From NCBI RefSeq assembly GCF_031877795.1, contig NC_133955.1:3100001-3164000 (forward strand): a stretch of 64,000 bases of DNA, in the 5' to 3' direction. The notes under the pieces were generated by a model. It searched no databases, was not told the DNA's origin, and saw only the letters and a list, made by a program, of their open reading frames with translations. Both the position numbers and the translations under genes were made by a program. Every line of letters begins with the position of its first letter. The first letter of the stretch is position 1. The stretch is from Strix aluco (lineage: Eukaryota; Chordata; Aves; Strigiformes; Strigidae). Positions 39,600 to 56,800 of the stretch are shown in pieces.

Positions 39600-40410
39600 T
39601 CCGGGGGGGCGAGGGGGCAAGGGGGGGAAAGGGGGGTAGTGGGGGGCAACGGGGGCAAGGGGGGGAAAGGGGGGAAAGAGGGCAACGGGAGGAAAAGGGG
39701 GGGAAAAGGGGGGTAGTGGGGGGCAACGGGGGCAAGGGGGGGGAAAGGGGGGGAAAGGGGGGAAAGAGGGCAACGGGGGGAAAAGGGGGGAAAAGGGGGG
39801 TAGTGGGGGGCAACGGGGGCAAGGGGGGGAAAGGGGGGAAAGGGGGGAAAGAGGGCAACGGGGGAAAAGGGGGGAAAAGGGGGGAAGTGGGGGGCAATGG
39901 GGGCAAGGGGGGGAAAGGGGGGGAAAGGGGGGAAAGAGGGCAACGGGGGGAAAAGGGGGGAAAAGGGGGGTAGTGGGGGCAACGGGGGCAAGGGGGGGAA
40001 AGGGGGGGAAAGGGGGGAAAGAGGGCAACGGGGGAAAAGGGGGGAAAAGGGGGGAAGTGGGGGGCAATGGGGGCAAGGGGGGGAAAGGGGGGGAAAGGGG
40101 GGAAAGAGGGCAACGGGGGGAAAAGGGGGGAAAAGGGGGGAAGTGGGGGGCAATGGGGGCAAGGGGGGGAAAGGGGGGGAAAGGGGGGAAAGAGGGCAAC
40201 GGGGGGAAAAGGGGGGAAAAGGGGGGTAGTGGGGGGCAACGGGGGCAAGGGGGGGAAAGGGGGGGAAAGGGGGGAAAGAGGGCAACGGGGGAAAAGGGGG
40301 GAAAAGGGGGGTAGTGGGGGGCAACGGGGGCAACGGGGGGAAAAGGGGGGCAGCAGGGGGCAAAGGGGGCAGCGGGGGGCTAAAGGGGACAAAGGGGGTA
40401 AAGGGGGTAA
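39600..40410. repeat. 85-bp almost pure purine array ending at a gap
   Basis: Unit: GGGGGCAACGGGGGCAAGGG, then GGGGAAA blocks, GAGGGCAACGGGGGGAAAAG and a GGGTAGTGG or GGGAAGTGG marker. Markers near 39714, 39799, 39884, 39969, 40054, 40139, 40224 and 40312 give a period of 85-88. It follows the last visible CELSR2 exon and runs into the N gap. Confidence 0.95.
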
Positions 40411-40610
40411 NNNNNNNNNNNNNNNNNNNNNNNNNNNNNNNNNNNNNNNNNNNNNNNNNNNNNNNNNNNNNNNNNNNNNNNNNNNNNNNNNNNNNNNNNN
40501 NNNNNNNNNNNNNNNNNNNNNNNNNNNNNNNNNNNNNNNNNNNNNNNNNNNNNNNNNNNNNNNNNNNNNNNNNNNNNNNNNNNNNNNNNNNNNNNNNNNN
40601 NNNNNNNNNN
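40411..40610. other. Assembly gap (200 N)
   Basis: Exactly 200 N next to the purine array. The cytoplasmic-tail exons of CELSR2 and the first exons of the copine are found on neither side, so the real missing sequence is probably several kb. Confidence 0.95.
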
Positions 40611-41096
40611 TGCTGGTCGGTGTGCAGCCAGCTGGCCAATCAGGGCACTGCCAGCCCCAGCAGGTGGTGGCCGTCCCAGGGAGGGACACTTGGGGACGCC
40701 CCTTGGGGTGCCCCAGGCCCCCCCTCCTCGCTCCCTCCCGCCCCCGCCCCGCTGCTGCCCTGTAATTAACTGCTGCTTAATTGAGGGGCTTCGGGCCTTA
40801 ATGAGCGGGCGGGGGCTGGGCAGGACGTGGTGCCAGCCCCGCGCCGGATGACAAAGGGGCACCTGGGCCCGCCGTGCCTGGCCCGCGCGTCCCCTCCCGC
40901 CCCTGTGTCACCTCACGTCCCACACGTCCCCCGATGTCCCCCCGTTGTCCCCGTCCCTCGCTCCATCCCCCCTCTGGTCTTATTCCTTCATCCCCCCATC
41001 CCCATGTCCCCGTGTCCCCGTGTCCCCATGTCCCTGTGTCCCCATGTCCCCGTGTCCCCATACCCCATGTCCCCTTGTCACCCCGGTGTCCCCCAG
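40611..41096. other. Post-gap sequence upstream of the first copine exon seen
   Basis: No exon recognised. It holds a small AT-rich patch at 40760-40803 (TGTAATTAACTG, CTTAATTGAGG, CCTTAATGAG) in GC-rich surroundings, then C-rich repeats (CCCCATGTCCCCGTGT) at about 41000-41090 that lead into the acceptor at 41096. Confidence 0.5.
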
Positions 41097-47916
<6,820 letters not shown>

Positions 47917-48145
47917 CCGCACCTGGCTGGCACCCCGTGTCCCCCCCACCCCAGCCCCGGGGCTTGGATGTTTTTCTGAGCCCCCCTCTTTCTTTGGCAA
48001 GGGATAAAAGGCAGCAGGACCCTGCCAGGGCCCTGGGGGGGTTCCATCTCCCCCCCCCCAAACCCCCATAAATCAACCTTTTCTGGGGTTCCCGATGGGG
48101 GGGGTGGAACCTTCGCTGGTTTTGGAGCATCCTTGGCCGTGGTGG

Positions 48146-48177
<32 letters not shown>

Positions 48178-48700
48178 ATCCAGCCGGGACCATTGTTGGC
48201 CTCATCCCCATCCTGCACCCCCTGGACCGGTGCTGAGGGCCGTATCCTGCCCCCCCCCAAAAAAGGGGCAGGGGGGTCCCCAGCCCCCCCCCACTCCCCC
48301 TCTTGAGCACAGAGCCAGGATGGGCAAGAGCCCCACTGCCCCCACCAACCCCTTTTGCCCCCCCCCCAAGGTGTGAGGTCCCCTCCAGTGGCCTTGGTGA
48401 CATTCAGAGGCATCCCCAGCCCCAGTCCCAGGGGGTGACGCATGCCCCCCCCCCCACCCCCCCCCCCCACCCCGCCAGCCCCCCCCCAACCCATCAGCTC
48501 CCCCCATCCTCCAGCAACGAGTGCCAGCTGCTCCCGGGGGGGGGGGTCCCAGGTCCTTTTTTGTGTCGTTCCCCCCCTTCACTTTTGTACTTGCATGGAC
48601 AGTCCCTTTCTGTGCCCCCCCCCCCCACCGTGTCGTGTGTGTGTCTGCTGTGGGTTTGTATTAAGTTGCCTTAAACCAGAATAAATTATAATCTTTTTAA
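47917..48700 (+). other. CPNE5: Copine 3' UTR
   Basis: From the TGA at 47914-47916 to about 15 bp after the poly(A) signal. Contains long C-runs (48148-48177, 48444-48470) and an AT-rich end (TATTAAGTTGCCTTAAACC). No further coding potential. Confidence 0.7.
48680..48685 (+). promoter_or_regulatory. Copine poly(A) signal AATAAA
   Basis: AATAAA in CAGAATAAATTATAATC, the only canonical hexamer on the + strand after the copine stop, about 765 bp downstream. Confidence 0.85.
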
Positions 48701-48789
48701 TTACCGCCACCCCTGGGTCCCCTCCAGCACCGCCCCTGCAAGGGGTGACACCCCCCCCATCCTGTCCCCCCCCCACGACACAGATCAGG

Positions 48790-50119
48790 GCACACAGGGT
48801 CCGTTTTGGCTTTATTTCTAATAACCCAAATATTGCAAATATACAGAAAAAATACCAGTACAAAGTTATAACACATCCAGGTTTATTTACAGGACTCTGC
48901 ACTGGCCTTGGGGGGGGTGTGTGTGTGTCCCCCCCCCCCTCCCCAGCCAGGCCGTGGGGAGTGGGGGGGGGGGGGCCGGGGTGGAGGGGGGGGGGGCACA
49001 GGGCTATGGCTTTTCGTTAGGGGGTTATGCTCTGTCCCTGTCCCCGTCCCTGTCCCCAGGTAAGTCCTGGGGGGACGCTGAAGCACATGCAAGAGGTGCT
49101 GGGGCCATGCCCCCCCCCCCCCCCAAAAAAAAAAAAAAAAACTCGCTGGAGTTCATGCTGTGTTGGGGGGGGGCAGGGGGAGGCAGGCAAAGCCCCTGTA
49201 CCCCAGCTGGGGCGGGGGGGGTGTCACAAAAAGCCCCCACACCTGGCTGGGAGGTGGGGGGGCCGTTGTGCAAACCCCCCCCCCCAAAAAAAAAAAAAAA
49301 AAAGGGATTTCCAGTGTAAGGAGACTGTAACAGTGCTGGGACCAAAACCTGGCAGGGTGCAAGCGGGGGGGGGGGGGGGGGCGCTGCCAGCACACGGTGC
49401 CAGGGCCAAGAGAAGGACTGACCTGCCCCGGGGGGGCTGCTCTGAGCCCCTCCCGTCCTGCCTGCGTCCTGCCTGCACCGCTGCCGGCTGGGGGGGGGGG
49501 GCAGGGGGCTGAGCCCCCCCCCCCCCCCCAGCCCCTCACTAAAGAGCTTCAAGCTTTAATTCATTATTGCTGCGTTTCCCTCGGCCAACGCCAGCCCGGG
49601 GAGGGGTGGGGGGAAGGGGGGGGCAGAGCCAAGCTGTTACCCACGGCCATGGGGAACCCCCCCGCTAAGCTGGGGGGCGCGGGGGGGGGGCTGGCAGCAG
49701 CGCAGGCAGCCCGGCTCGTATTGCTTTGGAGAAGAAACAGGCAGCGGGGCTGGGAGCTGCAGGCAAGCCTGGCTGTGCCCCCCCCCAATCCCCCCCCCCC
49801 CGGCAGCAGTGACACCTCGGGGCTCATCCCCAGCACCCCAGGGCCGACGCTGCCGTCATGGGTGGGGGGGGGGAGTCGGGGGGGGCTCCCCACGGGGGAC
49901 ACCAGTTCATACTTAGTTATCCTTAAAATAGCCCAGAAAAGGGGAAAATAAAAGACCCTAAAAGCCTCCCCCCGCCCCCCCGCGCCCCGTGCTGGAAGGA
50001 AATATTAAGTTTAAACCCCCGCCTGTGTGCCCCCACCCGGGCAGAGTGGGTGCGGGGGGGGTCCCTGCCTGCACGGAGCTGGGTGCGGGCAGCACGACGT
50101 GTCCGCGGCGTCGGCGCCG
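48790..50119 (-). other. SORT1: SORT1 3' UTR
   Basis: Minus-strand sequence following the SORT1 stop. It has A- and C/G-runs (49124-49141, 49287-49303) and two AATAAA signals. No other gene seen here. The far end is set by the distal signal. Confidence 0.65.
48811..48816 (-). promoter_or_regulatory. SORT1 distal poly(A) signal
   Basis: TTTATT on +, AATAAA on the minus strand. A second copy sits at 48882-48887. Cleavage would fall near 48790-48800, about 0.1 kb from the copine end. Confidence 0.7.
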
Positions 50120-50402
50120 CTACTCCAGAGGTCCTGGGGGAAGAGACGGGACCGTCACCCACCGGTGTCCCCAGCCAGGCCCCCCATCCTGCCACCCAAC
50201 AGGCCTATTGGAGATCGGCGGGGGGGGGGCGCCTGGTGGCCCCCACCCTGCGCTCACCTCGTCAGAGTCGTCGTGGTAGCCACCCTTGGTGGCCGCGGTG
50301 CCGGGGTCCAGCGCGTCCATCCCCTCCACGCCGTTGGCCTCCGCGTGCTGCCGCAGGACGGAGTAACGATGGACCAGGAACCTGGCGGGAGCAGAGATGG
50401 GA

Positions 50403-50443
<41 letters not shown>

Positions 50444-53400
50444 CGTGACCACGCTGCCTGTACCTCCAGGAAGCCCCCCCCGCACCCTGGGGGACACGCT
50501 GGGTGAAGAGCGTGTGGGTGCTCCGGGGTGTGTGGGTGCTCCGAAGCCTCTCCGCGGTTTGAAGAGAGATGTGGGGAGGGACAGTGTCATCCCTGGGGGG
50601 TGGGAGGGTGGGGGGGGAGCCCCCAGCCACCGCTCAGCTCCTCACCTGCCCCCACAGGACGTATTTCTTGATGAGGAGGACTCGGCCACGGCGGTGACGA
50701 GCAGCACGGCCACGACGGCCAGAATGATGGGAGTGGAGCTGGCGGATGCTGCCTGCGGGGAGAGGAGGAAGCCTCGGCAGCTGGAGGGTGCCCACGCCCC
50801 CCCCAAACACAACCAGCACCCCGGGGGATAAAAGCCACCAAGTCCTGCAGCACCCAGCCAGGATTCAGGCAGGCAAGAGGCCGCAGGCAGGTTTAGGCAG
50901 GATGGTCCTGGCCACCACTGGCTCCACGGGTACAGGCAGGAGATGGCCCCATGCCAGAGCTGTCCCCGCGCCTGGCCAGTGTCCCGTCACCTACCAGCTG
51001 GCTGGGGTTGAGGAAGTTGCTGGTGCATTTCTTCTTCATGTCCTTCTCCTCCCGGCTCGGGCTCTCCCCTCCCCAACACTTGTCCCCGGGGATTTTCCGA
51101 TACCTGGAGATGGGGAGGTGACACCCGGTGACCCCACAGCTCCCTCGGACACATCCCAGCCACCCGTCAGCCCCCATCTAGGTGACAGGGCAGGCTCTGT
51201 CCCCGCTGGGTGCAGGTGAAGGATTCCCCGGGGATTTGGGGCGGGGGGTTTCCACCCTGTTCCTCCCCGATTCCTGGCTCCAGCATCGACCACCGCCAAG
51301 CTTTACCCACTGGTCTTGAGCAGCTCCCGTCTGCCGTAGAGGCAGAATTCCAGGTCGTGTCCCTTCAGCTCCGGCTGCTCCACACAGACAGACTGGTTCT
51401 CCGGGCGGTAGTAGCCAAAATCACTGCAGGGAGGAGGAGAACTTTCAACAAGGGCAAGTGCCAGGTCCTGCATTTGGGCCACAAACAACCCCCTGCATGG
51501 CTACAGGCTCGGGGAGGTGTGGCTGGAGCTGTTGTGGAAGAGAAGGATCTGGGGGTTCTCATTGACAAGCAGCTGACCATGAGCCAGCAGTGTGCCCAGG
51601 TGGCCAAGAAAGCCACGGCATCCTGGCTTGTGTTAGAAATAGTGTGACCAGCAGAAGCAGGGAGGTGACAGTCCCCCTGTGCTCTGCACTGGAGAGGCCA
51701 CACCTGGAGGGTTGTGTCCAGGTTTGGGCACCTCAAATCCGAAGAGATCTCGAGGGGCTGGAGCGAGGGCAGAGGAGGGCAACGAGGTGGGGAAGGGCCT
51801 GGAGAATAAATCCTGTGAGGAGCCATTGAAGGAGCTGGGACTGTTCAGTGTGAGGAGGAGAAGGTGAGGGGAGACTCATCACTCTCTACAGCTCCCTGAA
51901 AGGACGTTGTGGAGAGGTTGGTGCTGGTCTCTTCTCCCAGGGAATTAGTGACAGAACAAGAGGGAACGGCTTGAAACTGCAACAGGGGAGGTTCAGGCTG
52001 GACATGAGGAACAAATGTTTCCCAGAAAGAGTGGTCAGAGAGTGGAATAGGCTGCCCAGGGAGGGGGTGGAGTCCCCATCCCTGGGTGTGTTTAAGGGCC
52101 GTTTGGATGAGCTGTGGGGGGATGTGGGGTAGGGGAGAACTTTGTAGAGTCGGGCTGAGGGTTGGACTCGATGATCCCGAGGGGCTTTTCCAACCTGAAT
52201 GATTCTGGGATTCTAAGAGAAAAGGAGATGAGACCCCGCTCGGGGACCTGGGCTGAAGGAGGGTGACACCTGGCCCGAAATGGGGACAGAAGGAGGGAGA
52301 CGTGAAGACGGAGGCTACCAGAGGAAATCCTCCAGCGTGCAGGGACAGACGGACGGCTGCTTGGTCACCGTGTAGTCCCGGCCGTTCTGACACACCGAGG
52401 ACTTGCGGAGACGCCGGTATTGCTCCTTGTAGCCCAGTATGCAGCCGTCGGTGGGGTCACTGGTGTTGCTGGAGTGTGCCAGCCAGATGGTGTAGTCCTT
52501 GTCCTCGCCTGTGAGGGAGAGGGCTCAGCGCCGCGCCTGAGGGGTCCCCGGGGAAGGGGAGGAGGACAGCACCACCCCAGCGCTCGGCAGGACGCAGCCA
52601 CGGGCAGGGCACGGGAACCCCGAGCGCTCACCCCGTGTCCCCCCCGTTGGGGACCAAAGGCCGCGCTCCCCCCGGGACAAACTCTGCCACCATCACCCGC
52701 ACCGACGGCTGGGGGCAAGAGTCCCCCAGCCCAGCCCTGGCTGTCCCCAGCCCTGCTTGTCCCCAGCCCCCGGCAGCTCTCACAGGTCCTGCTGAGCAGC
52801 TCGCTGAAGTCAATGGTGTAGGAGACCCACTTGCGGGAGAGAAAGCTCCCTCGGAAGCCCCAGACGCTGACGTTCATGGAACGAGCCCCCGGCTCGGACG
52901 CCAGACCAGTGAAGAAAATGGGGTCCTTGGAGAAAGTGTACTGATACCAGCACTGCCCTTCGTCCGTCGAGAACCTGCCAGGCGAGGGGTCAATCAGCAC
53001 CCGGGTGGGCCGGGAGGCACCTCCTGCAGCAACCCCCTGTCCCCACTTTGCTTGGGGAGTCCCCCCCCAAAATCCAGTGAGACCCTCCCCTCCTCAGCCT
53101 GTGTGTACTCACAGAATCATCTCGGTTGGAAAAGCCCTTGAAGCTCCTCCAGTCCAACCATGAACCTCACCCTGACCATTCCCAACTCCACCAGATCCCT
53201 CAGCGCTGGGTCAACCCGACTCTTCAACCCCTCCAGGGATGGGGACTCCCCCCCTGCCCTGGGCAGCCCATTCCAACGCCCAACAACCCCTTCTGCAAAG
53301 AAATCCTTCCTAAGAGCCAGTCTGACCCTGCCCTGGCGCAGCTTGAGGCCATTCCCTCTTGTCCTGGCGCTGGGTCCTTGGCTCAAGAGACTCCTCCCCC

Positions 53401-53821
53401 CTCTCTGCACCCTCCTTTCAGGGAGTTGCAGAGGGCCATGAGGTCTCCCCTCAGCCTCCTCTTCTCCACACTAAACCCCCCCAGTTCCCTCAGCCGCTCC
53501 CCATCAGACCTGTGCTCCAGACCCTGCACCAGCTCCGTTGCCCTTCTCTGGACACGCTCGAGTCATTCAATGGCCTTTTTGGAGTGAGGGGCCCAAAACT
53601 GAACCCACTCATCGAGGGGCGGCCTTACTCAATGACGTTGACAGGCTGGCTGGTGTGTTCGATGGCGACGATGAGGCCGCCCGAGTCCAGGATGGCGTAA
53701 TGGTGTGGCCCCTCCAGCATCCGCGCCCAGGTGTAGCCCCCGTCGTCCGAGATGTAGACATCGGGGCTCATCACCGAGATGGCCCCTCCGACGCTCCCTG
53801 GGAAAAGCACAGCGTGATTCA

Positions 53822-53859
<38 letters not shown>

Positions 53860-56800
53860 AAATACGGGCTCTCCGTCCCCGCGAGGCTCGGTACCGTGGG
53901 CGATGACGATGCCGACGGCGTTGGGCTCGGAGAGGGGAGCCATGGGGACGTTCAGCTTCTGGGAGATGCTGTAGGAGGCGTGGATGTGGAGGCTGCACTG
54001 CAAGCGCGAGAGGAGAGCCCGTCCAGGAGCCCGCGGGGACCACGCGCCGCGGGGGAACGTTCGCCCGTTAACTCCGAGGGGGGTGCTGGACCCTCCCCAG
54101 CCTGCTCAGGGCTCGTCAGGCAGCCCCACGGTGTGAGCCACGGCCCCACAGTGAGACCCATGGCCCCACATTGAGACCCACAGGCCCACGGTGAGACCCA
54201 CAGGCCCATGGTGTGACCCACAGCTCCATGGTGAGACCCACAGCCCCACAGTGTGAGCCACAGCACCACGGTGTGAGCCACGGCCCCATAGTGAGACCCA
54301 TGGCCCCACGGTGAGACCCACAGGCCCACGGTGTGAGCCACAGCTCCATGGTGAGACCCACAGCCCCACACTGAGGCCCACGGCCCCACACTGAGACCCA
54401 TAGGCCCACAGTGAGACCCACAGCCCCACAGTGAGACCCATAGGCCCATGGTGTGACCCATGGCCCTACAGTGAGACCCACAGCCCCACGGTGAGACCCA
54501 CGGCCCCACACCCGGCCGGCCCCACACCCTCAGCATCTCCCATGGGAGCTGCAGGATGGATTCGCTCGCCCCTGAGCATCCCCTCGGCAGAGCCAGGACA
54601 GAGGGTACCCAGGGAAACGGCACCGGGACCCCCTCGGGGGGGGACAGACCCACCTCTTCCTTGCTCCTGGCCGTGGAGTCACAGGTGGTGTTTTTGGGTT
54701 TCCGCAGCGGCACCCACTCCCCACCACGGTCAAAAGTGATGACGGACTGGATGGAGTTGTCTGGTGGGAGGAGGAGGAAGAGGAGGATGCCCAGCACGTC
54801 CTCACCCCCGCCCTGCACGAGGGTCACGCTCCCCTCCAGTAACCCCAGGTCCCAGATCCCATCCCTGGGGAGGCACAACCCCAGTTTCGGGGCGGGGACG
54901 GAGACGCGGCCGCCCACCTTCGGAGAGGACGCTGGTGATGTAGATGCCCCGCAGCGAGGTGACGTTGGTGAAGTCGGTCTCCCCGCCCGTGGTGGTGTAG
55001 AGGTGCCGCTCCAAGGACTTGGAGTAGACGATGCCGCGGTCGTCGGAGGTGTAGATGGTGCCAAAACCCGTGTCTGCGAGAGGAACGTGGGGACAGCAGT
55101 GAGGGAGGGGCTGGGGGGGCCACTGCAGACTGGCATCAGCAAACCCCCGGGGTGTTTCAGAAAGAGAAGAAACCCCCAAATGCTGCAAAACAGACCCAGC
55201 GTGGTCACAGACCCCCGCGCGCTGCAAACCGGAGCGAGCAGCCTGCTAATTAGCGATGCCTTAATGAGACAGTCCTTCCTCCAAGGCGCAGCAGAGCTAC
55301 TGCTGCGTGGAGAGCCCTGTGCTGGGGTGAGGCGCTGGCTTGCTTGCTGCAGAGAGGTTTCCAGTTGTGTCCCCCAGCCCCGGGACGTGTCCTTGTCCCC
55401 GTCACACGCAGCCCGGTCCCCACTCACCGCCCGGCTCGTCCACGTGCATGAACACCAGGTCGTCGTTAGCGGCCAGGATGGAGTAAAATTGCTCGTGCCC
55501 GACGGAGGGGAGCTGGGCCATGTTCCAGGTCTCGCCCTGGTCGAGGGAGACGTGAATGCGCCTCGTGGTACCCTGGGGAACCCAAAGCATCGTCATCCTT
55601 CATCCTCCTCGCAGGGAGGCCGGGGAGAGCTGCAGGCAGGGACGAGCCACCGCTGCCTGCTCTCCAGCAGTGCCAGGAAGGGGGACAAGGACCTTCTCTG
55701 TCATAACGGAGGCAAAAAGAAAGCGTCCTCCCAGCCCGAAGGAGTAAATCTTGGTGCCGATGACCTTGAAGGTCTTGCCGAAGTCGGAGGTTTTCTTTAG
55801 CTCCAGTAACCCCAGATCAGCTTCTTAAGAAGAAGGGACAGTGGATTAACGAGCCCGGAGCTGCCTCCAGCTTCGTCAGCCGTCACGGGAGCTGTGTCCC
55901 CCCGCAGCGTCCCAGTATGTCCCCCTCCAGTGTCCCAGCTCTGGGTATTCCCAGCTAATCCCAGTTTTTCTGCTGGGACCACCGTGCTCTCTGTGGGGGG
56001 CTCTGCTGGGGGGTGGATCTCTGGGGGTGAACCAGAGCCCCCCGCAGAGCTCCCAAAGTGATGGGGGGCCCCCAGAGAGGTGACTGGAGATCAAGAAGCA
56101 CTTACTGCAGGAGTTGTTCAGGAAGGTGGTGAAGAAGATGGTGTCGTTCGCACCCCTGAGGAAGAGGAGGGGAGGGGGGGGGGACACCCAAAAGCAGGTG
56201 GGACAGGGTGGCCCAGGATGCCACCACCCGCAGATTCATCCCATCCCTCAGAGAGGGGTTTGGGTGGGTGGGTGTACCCCTGCTGCTCAGGCTGCAGTCA
56301 GCGCCCCCCCCAAATCATTTCCCGTCCCCCCCCCAAAGCAGGCAGCCACTCACCACTTGGCCAGGCAGACGGCTTTGTGGATCTCCTCCCACTTCTCCCC
56401 AAAATCTTTGGAGACCCAGAGGCCGTTCTGCAAGAGCCGAGAGGTTGGATATGGACAACCCCCCCAGCCCCCAACAGTCTCCCCCCAATTCTGGGGCTGC
56501 AAACCCCCATCCTCAACCATGTGTGTCCCCCCCAACCCATCCTGGGGCCACACGCATCCTCCAGGCACAGAGCCCCGGACACGCAGCCCTGATCCAGCTG
56601 ATCCTTGGGGAAGCACCACCAGAAGCCTTCACCGTCCCCAGCCAGGGTCTCATCCTGGCTCCCCCCCTCACCTCGGTGCTGAGGGCCAGCAGGAAGTCTG
56701 AGTTTTGGGGGTGGTAGGTGATCTGCACCAGGGGGTGGAAGGGCAAATCCGTCTGGATGAAATTCTTGGCAAAATCAGACGAGCGGAAGATCCTGCCGCC

